Shown one piece after another: positions 36,164 to 45,098 of a stretch of 64,000 nt of DNA. The notes beneath the pieces are model-generated. The model saw nothing but the letters and a program-made list of their open reading frames with translations, did no database searches and was not told the origin of the DNA. The DNA comes from Micromonospora sp. 15K316 (GTDB lineage: Bacteria; Actinomycetota; Actinomycetes; Mycobacteriales; Micromonosporaceae), in the NCBI RefSeq assembly GCF_004348525.1, contig NZ_SMKG01000006.1:1-64000 (forward strand). Reading direction: 5' to 3'. The position numbers were made by a program, and so were the translations under genes. How positions within the stretch are numbered: position 1 is the stretch's first letter; every line of letters starts with the position of its first letter.

Positions 36164-37345
36164 ATGACGAGGAGCAACGCGGCCGAGCTGGTGCGGAAGG
36201 CCGGTGATCCTCAGCGAGCTACGTTCCTGGAACTCTTCTTCGACCTGGTGTTCGTTCTCGCGCTCACCCAGCTCTCGCGCGGCCTGACCGAGGATCTCGG
36301 GTGGAGCGGCGCCTTCCGGACGCTGGTGCTCTTGGGGGCCATGTGGTGGATCTGGTCCAGCACCGCGTGGCTGACCGACCGGACGGACCCGCAACGACCG
36401 CTGATCCAGACACTGGTCATCGCGACCATGGTCGGCGGCCTCGTCATGGCGGCGGCGGTGCCCGAGGCGTACGGCGACACGGGCCTGATCTTCGCGGGCG
36501 CCTACGTCGCCATCCAGCTCGGCCGTGGGCTCGTCCTCATCGTCTTTCTGCGTGGCCACGAGCTGCAGCGCATCGGCGTGCGCGGGCTGTTCTGGTACGG
36601 CCTGTCGGCGCTGCCGTGGATCGCGGGGGCGCTCGTGGACGGCACGGTGCGTGGGGCGCTGTGGGCACTCGCGGTGGTCCTCGACCACACGGCAGGCAAG
36701 ATCGGCTTCCCCACGCCGGGGGCGGGTCGTACGCCCAGCCAGGACCTTGTGATCTCGGGCGAGCACCTGGCCGAGCGCTACCAGCAGTTCTTCATCATCG
36801 CGCTCGGCGACATGATCCTGGTCACCGGCCTCGCGCTGGGCGGCAGCGGCTTCGCATCGGGCGCGGTCACCGCGTTCGCGGTGTCGATCGCGACCACCGT
36901 GCTGCTGTGGCGGATCTACATCTACCGCGCCGGGCAGGTCCTGGCGGAAGCGATCGCCGTGTCCGCCGACCCGGTCCGCCTCGCCGGATCAGCGTCATAC
37001 GCCCACCTGGGCATGGTGGCCGGCGTGGTCGCGGCGGCCGTCGGCGCCGAACTTGTCATCGCCGACCCGTTCGGGCACACCCCGCCGGCCTGGATCGCCG
37101 TCATCCTCGGCGGACCCGCGCTGTACGTGGCCGGACGCGCGCGCTTCGAGCACGCGGTATTCGGCCGCGTGTCCCGGTCCCGGCCGATCGGCGTCCTCGC
37201 GCTGGCCGCCCTGACACCGGCGATGCTCCCCCTGCCGCCAGTCGTGGTCGCCGCCGCCGCTGCCCTCGTCCTGGCCGGGATCGCCATATCCGACGCGGCC
37301 CGCGCCCGCAGGCGCCCGTCCGAGCCGCCGTCACCACCCGGTTAG
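36164..37345 (+). CDS. LtrA-family membrane protein
   Basis: 393 aa with about ten hydrophobic helices. The family hallmark ATFLELFFDLVFVLALTQLS is near residue 20. A second conserved block, SGEHLAERYQQFFIIALGD, is near residue 200, and LLWRIYIYRAGQVL follows. LtrA was named in Listeria for a low-temperature phenotype; its biochemical role is unknown. The region 36030-36160 before it has short GC palindromes (for example GGCACCGGTGCC at 36075) but no clear promoter. A TetR gene follows after about 280 bases. Confidence 0.9.
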   Translation: MTRSNAAELVRKAGDPQRATFLELFFDLVFVLALTQLSRGLTEDLGWSGAFRTLVLLGAMWWIWSSTAWLTDRTDPQRPLIQTLVIATMVGGLVMAAAVPEAYGDTGLIFAGAYVAIQLGRGLVLIVFLRGHELQRIGVRGLFWYGLSALPWIAGALVDGTVRGALWALAVVLDHTAGKIGFPTPGAGRTPSQDLVISGEHLAERYQQFFIIALGDMILVTGLALGGSGFASGAVTAFAVSIATTVLLWRIYIYRAGQVLAEAIAVSADPVRLAGSASYAHLGMVAGVVAAAVGAELVIADPFGHTPPAWIAVILGGPALYVAGRARFEHAVFGRVSRSRPIGVLALAALTPAMLPLPPVVVAAAAALVLAGIAISDAARARRRPSEPPSPPG

Positions 37346-37564
37346 CCGGACGTGTCACCCGTCTCCGTTGAACTCGGTGACGGCACGAGCGGGCCTACCG
37401 TGCGTCGCCGAGCGGCCCCCGGGCGGCGACTTTGCCGCAGTCGGGACCAAATGGTTCAGAAATCACTAGCCCTGTCGGCGCTTTCGCGGACCGAGCGCCC
37501 CTTCATCAAGCTGGTGGAACAGTTGTTCGTCTTTCCTCATCGCGCCAAAACGGCATGACGCCAG

Positions 37565-37583
37565 ATGGACTACAGGGTCCCAT
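37565..37583. promoter_or_regulatory. GGAC-N6-GTCC palindrome before the TetR gene
   Basis: ATGGAC-TACAGG-GTCCCAT has arms GGAC/GTCC with the same 6-base spacing as the sites at 17956 and 38405. It lies about 40 bases before the TetR start, a plausible autoregulatory site. Confidence 0.5.
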
Positions 37584-37622
37584 TCTCGCTGGATTATCTC
37601 GCCGCGCCGATACACTTGACCA

Positions 37623-38279
37623 ATGGGCGACGAGCAGGTGGCTGCGCCGACGAAGCAGCGGAGGATCAGTCAACGGGGCATCGCGACCCGAGAGCGGATC
37701 CTCGAGGCGGCGAACCGGCTGATGCTCGTGCGCGGAGTCAACGCGACCACCCTCGACGACATCCGCGAGGCAAGCCAGACGAGCAAGTCCCAGCTCTACC
37801 ACCACTTCGCCGACAAGCAGGAACTCGTGCGCGCCTTGGTCAGGTATCGAGGCGCGCTCGTCCTGCAGCGCGAGCGCGGAGGGCTCGAACGGCTGAGATC
37901 CTTCTCGGGCCTGGTTCGATGGCGTAACGCGCTTGTCCAGGCCAACGCCCTGAACAACGGCAAATACGGGTGTGGCCTCGGGTCGATGGCCGTCGAGTTG
38001 TCGGATCAAGATGAGCAGGCTCGATCGATGCTGTCCGAGACGTTCGCGGCATGGGAAAAGCTGATCAGTGATGGTCTGCACCGAATGCGGGACAGCGGCG
38101 CACTGCGCCAGGACGCCGAGCCGGAGAAATTGGCCACGGGCTTGATGGCGGCTCTGCAAGGCGGCTACTTGCTGGCGAACGCCGCGCACGACGTCGCACC
38201 CATGGAAGTTGCCCTGGACATGGCGCTGGAACACATCAAATCGTTCCTCTCGGAGCCGCCCGGCGGGTCGACCCGTTAA
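37623..38279 (+). CDS. TetR-family regulator
   Basis: 218 aa. The HTH covers ~18-65 (RERILEAANRLMLVRGVNAT, then SQLYHHFADKQELVRALV). The ligand domain carries GCGLGSMAVEL and resembles the LmrA/YxaF C-terminal fold, as does the TetR at 16457. Palindromes of GGAC-N6-GTCC type occur upstream of it and twice between it and the OsmC gene. It probably represses itself and osmC, and possibly the glycosylase promoter at 17956 that carries the same motif. Confidence 0.88.
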   Translation: MGDEQVAAPTKQRRISQRGIATRERILEAANRLMLVRGVNATTLDDIREASQTSKSQLYHHFADKQELVRALVRYRGALVLQRERGGLERLRSFSGLVRWRNALVQANALNNGKYGCGLGSMAVELSDQDEQARSMLSETFAAWEKLISDGLHRMRDSGALRQDAEPEKLATGLMAALQGGYLLANAAHDVAPMEVALDMALEHIKSFLSEPPGGSTR

Positions 38280-38404
38280 TTGGCTCCTTCTGACCGTGAT
38301 CAGTGGGGCCCGGCGGGCGCGAACGGCCCGGAGGTCGATGACGGTAGGTTGCGCGGTTCGACATCGGCGTCGCCACCTCCTGGCATTGCGCCCGCCCTGG
38401 ATTA

Positions 38405-38422
38405 ATGGACTTACGAGTCCAT
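38405..38422. promoter_or_regulatory. Perfect palindrome ATGGAC-N6-GTCCAT
   Basis: 6-bp perfect arms around TTACGA, in the 420-base gap between the TetR and OsmC genes. Same core and spacing as at 37565 and 17956. Confidence 0.6.
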
Positions 38423-38534
38423 GACCGGGTTCTATGCCGAGCGAGTTCGGTTGCGGATGCCCGGGTCCTCGCCTCCTCTGATTGCAGTTCAAAACGTCCG
38501 GGATGATGGCTCGTGGGGATCGAGCGGATCTGGA

Positions 38535-38576
38535 GGCTAGCGATCAATTGGACTATCTAGTCCGAGGGCGCTAGCC
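38535..38576. promoter_or_regulatory. Nested palindromes upstream of osmC-like gene
   Basis: An outer perfect pair, GGCTAGCG (38535-38542) and CGCTAGCC (38569-38576), encloses TGGAC-TATCTA-GTCCG (38549-38564), the GGAC-N6-GTCC operator core. It lies about 125 bases before the OsmC-like start. The outer arms could form a hairpin that presents or hides the site. Confidence 0.55.
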
Positions 38577-38699
38577 TGCGGAGGCACTCGGTCATGGGTC
38601 ACGCGCCTGGCCGCAGCCCCCGCTCAGGCCGCGGCGCGGCTGCTGCCGGATCCGCGTACCTGGACCGTCACTACCAGGAACTACAGGAAGGCGCGGCTG

Positions 38700-39128
38700 A
38701 TGGAAGCCGATAAGGATCGTGTCGTCGCAAACGCCCGAGCTGTCCTTCCGCTCACTGAGCGCCGGCGCACGGACCTCACCACCCGCAACTTCAACTTCGT
38801 CGCCGACGAACCGCACAACGGCGCCCTCGGCGACGGCCCGACGCCGACGGAGTACCTGCTGATGGCGCTCGCGTCGTGCACCGCTCAGACGCTGCGGCAG
38901 TACGTCGACTACAAGTACGACAACGCCGGTGACATCACCGTCGAGATCGACTACCACGAACCCGAGCGGGAAGGCGAAGAGCGTTACCTGAAGCGCACGA
39001 TCACGCTGAGCGAAGAACCTGACCCCGACGACCTGAAGGTGATGCACGACATCGCCGAGAAGTCCCCGGTCACCCTGCTGATCCAGTTCGCGTGGAGCGT
39101 GAGGACCGAGTTCGTCGGGCCACGCTGA
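38700..39128 (+). CDS. OsmC-family protein with only one of two redox cysteines
   Basis: 142 aa, with AGGAAGG upstream of the ATG. OsmC/Ohr proteins are thiol peroxidases that detoxify organic hydroperoxides with two cysteines. The first, Cys60 in ALASCTAQTL, is present. The second normally lies in a CPV motif; here it is SPV, with Ser122. The fold otherwise looks complete (TEYLLMALASCTAQTL, then VEIDYHEPER). It may work as a one-Cys peroxidase with an external thiol, or bind ligands. It lies downstream of a TetR gene and several palindromes. Confidence 0.88.
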   Translation: MEADKDRVVANARAVLPLTERRRTDLTTRNFNFVADEPHNGALGDGPTPTEYLLMALASCTAQTLRQYVDYKYDNAGDITVEIDYHEPEREGEERYLKRTITLSEEPDPDDLKVMHDIAEKSPVTLLIQFAWSVRTEFVGPR

Positions 39129-39587
39129 GAATCAGGTCCGCTTGCTGCTCGGCGATCAAAGCCACGTAGCAAGCGGCGGTCGTTGCGCCCCAGCCCGGCG
39201 ACAGCGCGGCTCGCACGCGGCGCGGGTCCCGGTCTTCGCGATCGACCGGTGACTCGTGCACCTGGCGCGGAACCGGGTCTGCGGTCGGGCCAGGTCGCGG
39301 CCCGCCCGCGCCGATCCTGCTCGCCGACGCGCTCGCCGACCGCGACGACGCGGGCGAGCCTTCGTCGCCGATATCTCCGGGTCCACCATCGCGGCGTTCA
39401 CGCGCCGACCATGAGCCCACCGGCAGTCGCCCGCGTCCCGCAGGGCATCCGCGCGTCCCGGCGCTCTCTCCCCACCGGCCACGGCCGCAGGCAGCGGGAT
39501 CAGTACTGAACCAAGGGTCACGTGCCGCATCGCCGCACGTGATCCGGCTAACCGTGCCGGCCCGGCCGGCGCTTCGGAAGGTGACGT
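39129..39587. other. No gene seen
   Basis: About 460 bases between the OsmC and NhaA genes. Open frames are low-complexity arginine/alanine-rich and unsupported. No strong hairpin stands out. Confidence 0.45.
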
Positions 39588-41492
39588 GTGACCGAGAGCA
39601 AGATGAGCGGCCGAACGGTTCGGATGCGGGATCTGACGACCCCGCTGCGAGCCTTTCTGCGAACCGAGTCCGGCAGCGCCGGCGTGCTCGTGGCCGCCAT
39701 CGTCGCCGCACTGCTCTGGGCCAACATCGACCTCGACTCCTACGAAGCCGTCTGGCGTACCCAACTGTCCCTGCGCCTCGGGCGCCTCGAGCTCTCCCGC
39801 GACCTGCACACCTGGATCAACAGCGGCTTGATGACGCTGTTCTTCCTGGTCGTCGGCCTTGAGACGCGGCGCGAGTTCGACCTCGGCGACCTGCGCGACC
39901 GGCGACGCCTCGTGCTGCCCAGCATGGCCGGCGTGATCGGCATGCTGATCCCGGTGCTGATCTACCTGGCGATCAACCACGGCGGCCCCGGCGCGCACGG
40001 CTGGGGCGTGGCCATGTCGACCGACACCGCCCTCGCCCTGGGCCTGCTGGCACTGCTCGGCCGGGGCGTGCCCGACCGGGTCCGGATCTTCCTGCTCACC
40101 GTGTTCGTGGTCGACGACCTGATCGCCCTCATCGTCATCGCCCTGGTCTACAGCGACGACATCAAGATGGTGCCCGTCGTGGTGGCCGTAGCGGCGTTCG
40201 CGATCATGCTGGCCATCCGCGCGGCCGGCGTACGACGCGGCACGGCGTACGTGCCGTTCGCCATCGTGATGTGGGGCGCGCTGCTGGTCAGCGGAGTCGA
40301 CCCGGTGGTGGCCGGCCTGGCCATCGGGTTGACCGCGTTCGCCTACACTCCCGGCCGAGCCGAGCTCGAGCAGGTCAGCGGACTGTTCCGGTCGTTCCGT
40401 GAGCAGCCGACGCCCAAGCTCGCCCGAACGGCTTCGATCGGCCTCGCGAACACACTGTCGCCCAACGACCGCCTTCAACGCATCTACCACCCGTGGTCCA
40501 GCTACGTCATCGTGCCGTTGTTCGGCCTGGCCAACGCTGGTATCAGCATCGACGGTCCGTTCCTGGCCCAGGCGGTCGCATCGCCTGTCACCTGGGGCGT
40601 GCTGCTCGCGTACGTCGTCGGCAAGCCGCTCGCCGTGATCGGCACCTCGGCCGGGCTCACCTGGATCTCCCACGGCCGTATCCGTCCGGCCGTGGGCTGG
40701 GCGGGCGTGCTCGGCAGCGGCACGATCGCCGGTGTCAGCTTCACCGTGTCGCTGCTGATCGCCAGCCTGGCCTTCACCGGCGACCAACTGGCCGAGGCCA
40801 AAGTCGGGGTGCTCAGCGCCGCGATCGTATCCGCAGCGCTGACCTGGACCGTGTTCCGCGTAACCAACATGCTGCCGAAGGGCAAGCGCACGCGGGCCCT
40901 CTTCGGCGACACGACCGAGCTGATCGACCTCGACCCGGAGGTCGACGAGAAGTACGACCACGTCCGCGGCCCGGCGGACGCGTCGGTGACGCTGGTGCAG
41001 TACGGCGACTTCGAGTGCCCGTACTGCGGGAAGGCCGAGCCGGTGGTCCGGCAGTTGCTGGGCCACAGCGACCTGCGTTTCGTGTGGCGTCACCTGCCGC
41101 TGTCGGACGTGCACCCGCAAGCCCAACTGGCCGCCGAGGCCGCCGAAGCCGCGGCCGCCCAGGGCAAGTTCTGGCAGATGCACGACCTGCTGCTCGACCA
41201 CCAGGACAAGCTGAACATCACTGACCTGCTCAAGTACGCCGGCGACCTCGGCCTGGATCAGAACCGTTTCCACGACGACCTGATCAGCCACGCCCACGCC
41301 GGCCGCGTCGAAAGCGACATCGACTCGGCCGACAACAGTGGAGTGTCCGGCACCCCGACGTTCTTCATCAACGGCCGCCGCCACCACGGCGCCTACGACA
41401 TCGCCACCTTGACCGCCGCCATCCGAACGGCCCGAGCCCGGGCCAGCCTCGGCCGCGAGGCACCAGCGACCAGTCGGGTCGGCAGCGGCTGA
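39588..41492 (+). CDS. nhaA: NhaA-type Na+/H+ antiporter fused to a DsbA-like domain
   Basis: 634 aa from a GTG at 39588 with GGAAGG upstream. Residues ~15-430 are an NhaA antiporter of about twelve membrane helices. AMSTDTALALGLLALLGRGV and VFVVDDLIALIVIALVY contain the paired Asp residues used for ion exchange. Residues ~450-620 are a DsbA/thioredoxin fold with CPYC near residue 480, cis-Pro in SGTPTFFING and a helical insert. The fold therefore joins an ion antiporter to a thiol-disulfide domain in one chain. Such fusions occur in other actinobacteria; the purpose is unknown. Convergent with the next gene. Confidence 0.93.
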   Translation: MTESKMSGRTVRMRDLTTPLRAFLRTESGSAGVLVAAIVAALLWANIDLDSYEAVWRTQLSLRLGRLELSRDLHTWINSGLMTLFFLVVGLETRREFDLGDLRDRRRLVLPSMAGVIGMLIPVLIYLAINHGGPGAHGWGVAMSTDTALALGLLALLGRGVPDRVRIFLLTVFVVDDLIALIVIALVYSDDIKMVPVVVAVAAFAIMLAIRAAGVRRGTAYVPFAIVMWGALLVSGVDPVVAGLAIGLTAFAYTPGRAELEQVSGLFRSFREQPTPKLARTASIGLANTLSPNDRLQRIYHPWSSYVIVPLFGLANAGISIDGPFLAQAVASPVTWGVLLAYVVGKPLAVIGTSAGLTWISHGRIRPAVGWAGVLGSGTIAGVSFTVSLLIASLAFTGDQLAEAKVGVLSAAIVSAALTWTVFRVTNMLPKGKRTRALFGDTTELIDLDPEVDEKYDHVRGPADASVTLVQYGDFECPYCGKAEPVVRQLLGHSDLRFVWRHLPLSDVHPQAQLAAEAAEAAAAQGKFWQMHDLLLDHQDKLNITDLLKYAGDLGLDQNRFHDDLISHAHAGRVESDIDSADNSGVSGTPTFFINGRRHHGAYDIATLTAAIRTARARASLGREAPATSRVGSG

Positions 41493-41580
41493 GAACCACG
41501 TGTGTAGCGGTACCCGCTCGCCGTTACCGCCGGCAACGGTCGTGTGCGCCGGCGCGTGGACACCTCCACCGTTCCGTCGT

Positions 41581-42030
41581 TCAGTCCCAGAAGTTGAACA
41601 GCAGCTCGCCGACACTCGTCGGCTTCCAGTACGTGATCTGGTCGTGCTCGTAGGGGTCGAGGGCGCTCAGGTCGACCCGTGACAGCGGGGTTCGGAGCTG
41701 TTCGACGGTGAGGACCTGGGCGTCGGTCAGGTTGGTGATGGCGGCGGCGAGGTCGGGATGGTCGACGAACGCCACGGCGACATCGCCGGGGGCGTGCGGG
41801 CGGGCGAAGGCGATGAACGGCACCGTGGCGTGCCCCAGCACGGCGATGTGGTGCGGGGCGTGGGAGATTCCGACCGTGTGGAAGTGAGGCGTGACGCTGG
41901 CGGGAGTGACGCCGGTAACGCTGGCGTCGATGCTGCGCGCGGCGTGGTGACAGACGGCGGTGAAGGCTCTGAGGCTCGCTTGGTGGCAGAGTGGCGGGTT
42001 GAAGCCGGTGGCTCCCGGGGGCAGCTTCAT
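41581..42030 (-). CDS. Protein of unknown function
   Basis: 149 aa. It is rich in His and Ala in its first half (HHAARSIDASVTG, PHFHTVGISHAPHH), with a more ordered second half (DHPDLAAAITNLTDAQVL) ending in GELLFNFWD. The C-terminus suggests a small globular protein. No family is recognised. The start at 42028-42030 has purine-rich bases (GGGGCTCC complement) but no perfect ribosome site. It converges with the NhaA fusion gene. Confidence 0.55.
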   Translation of the reverse strand: MKLPPGATGFNPPLCHQASLRAFTAVCHHAARSIDASVTGVTPASVTPHFHTVGISHAPHHIAVLGHATVPFIAFARPHAPGDVAVAFVDHPDLAAAITNLTDAQVLTVEQLRTPLSRVDLSALDPYEHDQITYWKPTSVGELLFNFWD

Positions 42031-42397
42031 GGTGGGGCTCCATGGCCGTCGCGGTCGGTGCAGGCTGTTCGCCGCTGTGGTGGAGGTTTGGCTTTGCGGA
42101 CCTTGAACCAGACCAGATCAGGTGGGTGTGGGTGGTTAACGCGAGGGCGGTCCGTCAGCGTCTTGAGGCGCGGGTGGGCCTGCGAGAACGCTGATGGTGA
42201 TCGGTTGGGGATGGGGATCTGCATCGTCGGTTGCTGGCGAAGCCGGACTTCTCACCACCGACGGTGACTCAGCTCAGGCGGTGTGGAGCACGACGCGCCC
42301 GAGGTTGGCGCGGGCGAGGCGAGGCAACGGCTGCTGGACGCGCTCGGCGAGGTGGGGCGGCCAACCGGCGAAGCGTGACCCACAGGCAGCACATGTT
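42031..42397. other. No gene seen
   Basis: About 370 bases between two minus-strand genes. No convincing start, hairpin or conserved peptide. Confidence 0.45.
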
Positions 42398-42811
42398 CTA
42401 CGTCAGGATTTTGTGCAGGCCGCGAACGGCATCGAAGGCCGGGTTGACCTCGCCCGTGGCCTCCTGCCACAGCTCACGCCATTCGCAGTCCGCGGCCATG
42501 ACCCGGTCGAGGGCCTTCACCGCGAGCACCGCCAGGTCGTCGGGCAGGTCGAGCCGCCCACCGTCGCCGAGGAAATCCGGTGCGTACGGGGAGGTGATCG
42601 GTTGCCCGCCGGGTCGCTGAGCGGCCACGATGGCGGCTGCGGCGATCGCCTCGCAGGCGACGTCGGCGTCGAGGTAGCCGTCCTCGCCGGCGGCTCGGCT
42701 CAGCGCCTCGCGGACGATCGCCGGGCGGTTGGCCGCGTCGGCGTCATCGAGGTCACCACACCAGTCAGCGGCGGCGTCGTTGTCGAACGGTCCACTGTCC
42801 CACGTCCCCAC
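42398..42811 (-). CDS. DUF4259 protein
   Basis: 137 aa from the GTG at 42809-42811, with GGGAGG seven bases upstream. GTWDSGPFDNDAAADWCGDL is the family signature. The rest is an alpha-helical acidic domain (ADVACEAIAAAAIVAAQ, LAVLAVKALDRVMAAD). The family is common in actinobacteria and is often found near toxin-immunity or stress genes, without known function. A longer reading frame upstream is arginine-rich and rejected. Confidence 0.88.
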   Translation of the reverse strand: MGTWDSGPFDNDAAADWCGDLDDADAANRPAIVREALSRAAGEDGYLDADVACEAIAAAAIVAAQRPGGQPITSPYAPDFLGDGGRLDLPDDLAVLAVKALDRVMAADCEWRELWQEATGEVNPAFDAVRGLHKILT

Positions 42812-43031
42812 GAGAGCCTCCCATGATCGGTTGCGCGGCATTCTCACACCGGCCACCGACAGGTTGAACAAGAAGGCGGGCAGGGGTGGCCGGACGGCGG
42901 CCGGTGAGGTGCGCCCACGCCGGCCAAGACTGCCGCAGTCCGCCGAACTGCATCGCACGGATCCGCGGCCCGCGTCCGATCGCCCGAGCGCGATCAGGTC
43001 GCTGGTGTGGCCGCGGTCCCGGCGGTGGAGG

Positions 43032-44897
43032 TCAGTCGCTGTGCTGGCGGCCGGCGGAGCGTAGCGACTGGTGACCGTTCTCCTGATCCGGTGCGTTGCC
43101 CGCCGCCGGCTTGCCCAGCTGGGTCACCCAGTCGACGAACTCCGCGTCCTGCCTCGGCAGCGGCTCGCCGTCGGTCGGGGTGCCCGTGCGGTCACCGTCG
43201 GCCCGGGACTTGTTGCGCCGGAACAGGCCCCGCCGTCCGCCGGCTCGTCCGCCGGCCCGTCCTGCCTGGACGACGGATGCCGGGGTGGCCGGCGCGGCGT
43301 CGGTCGTGGACGCGGGCCGGGCGCGCTGGGCGGCCACGAGGGCGTCCCAGTTCGCGGCCTGGTTCAGGTTGGGCAGGGGCGGCCGGTGCCGAGGCGGGGG
43401 CACCGTCTCGGGCCTCTCTCGCGTACCGGCCGGGTGGGTCGCCTCCGCGTCCGCCGCGGGTTCGGTCGAGCGCGGCACCCGCCGCGCCGGAACGACCGGC
43501 CAGGTCGTCCGAACCGGTGTCCGGTCGGTCTTCGGTGGCAGGTACATCCGGTGGGTCCCTGGGGCCGCGAGCGTCCCGTCGGACGGCATCCCGTCGTTCT
43601 CGGTGTCGTCGGCCTCCACTTCCGCCGTTCTCGTGCCCTCCCCGCCGGGTCCTGCGGGAAGGTGGGCCGCTGTCGCGGGCGCAGGTTCCGAGGTCTCCGT
43701 GTCGTCGCGGTCGGCCGGCACTGCGAGGTCGGCCGGCACGGCGTGGTCGGCCGGCACGGCGAAGGAGGCCGACGTGGCGAGGTCGGCGGGTGCGGCGGCA
43801 ACGGCCGGTCCGGCGGTCCGCGTCGCGAAGTCGGCCGGTACGTCGTCCCGGTCACCAGCCGGCGCGTCGACGCCGAGCGGTGCGGCCGCGGTCGGGAGTG
43901 CCGCCCCGGTGCCGGTGATCGGCTGCGTGCCGGTCAGGTCGACGGGCTCCGGCTCGTCGGTCCGCGGACCGGCGGTCGACGTCATGGCCTGCGGCTCGGC
44001 GGACTGCGAACTGAGGACGTCGGTCGGCTCGGCCATCCGCGCTTCGGCTGTGCGTGGCAGGAGCGGCCAGCGGAACGACGCGACCGCGGCCGAACCGAAC
44101 ACACCGGCGGCGACGGCGAGCAGCGCGCCGTAGTAGGGCGTGATCTGGTAACGGTCGACGGCGTCGCCGGGACCGGCGGTCAGGTAGGCGAACGCGACCA
44201 GCAACATGCCGGCTGCGCCGGTCGCGCCGTTGACCAGCGGCGGATGCCCGCGCCAGCGGGCCAGCCCGCCGGTCGCCGCGCCGATGAGCAGGGCCACCGC
44301 CGGCAGTATCAGGATCGCCTGCCGTTGTGCCGCGTCGGCGTCGAGCCCGGCCGGCTCCAGCACGCCGAGCCTGACGGCGGGCAGCGGTCCGGCGGTGACG
44401 AGCGACGGGACGACCGAGGCGAGCGCCAGCAGCCACACCACGCCGCCCACCGCCGCCAGGTTCCAACCCAGCGGCGGCTTCAGCAGTGCGGCGATCGCGG
44501 CTCCCGCACCGACGAGCGCGCCGAGGGTCGTGCAGATGCCGACGGCCCAGATCGGGTCCACGGAGAAGCGTTCGGCGGCCTGGACCGGCCGGACGAAGAG
44601 CGGTGCCACGATGGTGGCGCCCAGCGCCGCGGCGGCGGCGATGGCCACCAGCCTGCCCGTGTTACCCAGCTGTCCGTACCGGCGGGCCAGGCGTGCGGTG
44701 ACGACGGTGCCGGCCACGGCGGCGCACGCCGCGAACCAGCCCACCCAGACGAGCTGAGCAGGCCACTGGTTGACGGTGGAGGCGCCGGTGAGCTGGACGA
44801 TGCCGAAGCCGAACGCGATGCCGAGTTGACCGGCGCCGGCGAGCAAGCCCATCCCGAGCGCGGTGAGCAGTAGGTTACGCCAGGTGCGAAAGACCAT
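43032..44897 (-). CDS. Large membrane protein with disordered proline/alanine-rich tail
   Basis: 621 aa from the ATG at 44895-44897. Residues 1-310 contain about nine membrane helices (LLLTALGMGLLAGAGQLG and further hydrophobic runs). Residues ~320-560 are very low in complexity, rich in Pro/Ala/Thr/Asp, including repeats such as ADLAVPADRD and VPADHAVPADLA, and are predicted disordered. The C-terminal ~60 residues are charged (RRGLFRRNKSRADGD) and may anchor inside the cell. I cannot assign a function; similar proteins with cytoplasmic disordered tails occur in Micromonospora. It is monocistronic. Confidence 0.8.
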   Translation of the reverse strand: MVFRTWRNLLLTALGMGLLAGAGQLGIAFGFGIVQLTGASTVNQWPAQLVWVGWFAACAAVAGTVVTARLARRYGQLGNTGRLVAIAAAAALGATIVAPLFVRPVQAAERFSVDPIWAVGICTTLGALVGAGAAIAALLKPPLGWNLAAVGGVVWLLALASVVPSLVTAGPLPAVRLGVLEPAGLDADAAQRQAILILPAVALLIGAATGGLARWRGHPPLVNGATGAAGMLLVAFAYLTAGPGDAVDRYQITPYYGALLAVAAGVFGSAAVASFRWPLLPRTAEARMAEPTDVLSSQSAEPQAMTSTAGPRTDEPEPVDLTGTQPITGTGAALPTAAAPLGVDAPAGDRDDVPADFATRTAGPAVAAAPADLATSASFAVPADHAVPADLAVPADRDDTETSEPAPATAAHLPAGPGGEGTRTAEVEADDTENDGMPSDGTLAAPGTHRMYLPPKTDRTPVRTTWPVVPARRVPRSTEPAADAEATHPAGTRERPETVPPPRHRPPLPNLNQAANWDALVAAQRARPASTTDAAPATPASVVQAGRAGGRAGGRRGLFRRNKSRADGDRTGTPTDGEPLPRQDAEFVDWVTQLGKPAAGNAPDQENGHQSLRSAGRQHSD

Positions 44898-45098
44898 GTC
44901 GGGCACGTTACGCACTTGCGATCCGATTTTGACCGAAATGAAGCAATATGGGGGAGTCGCCGAGACGCTGCGCACCACGGCCAAGCGATGGAGAGCGCAG
45001 CGCGGCCGGCGGGAGCACGGCGGTCGCCGGCAGGTTCCGGGTGTCTCTGGACGGGTTGACGAGCCGCCGGCGCTGAGGCCCGTACCGGTTGAGCCGCG

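Noticed and set aside
39156-41615. 819-codon open frame on the minus strand
   Set aside because: It runs opposite the NhaA fusion gene, whose domains are unmistakable; the reverse translation is charged and repetitive.
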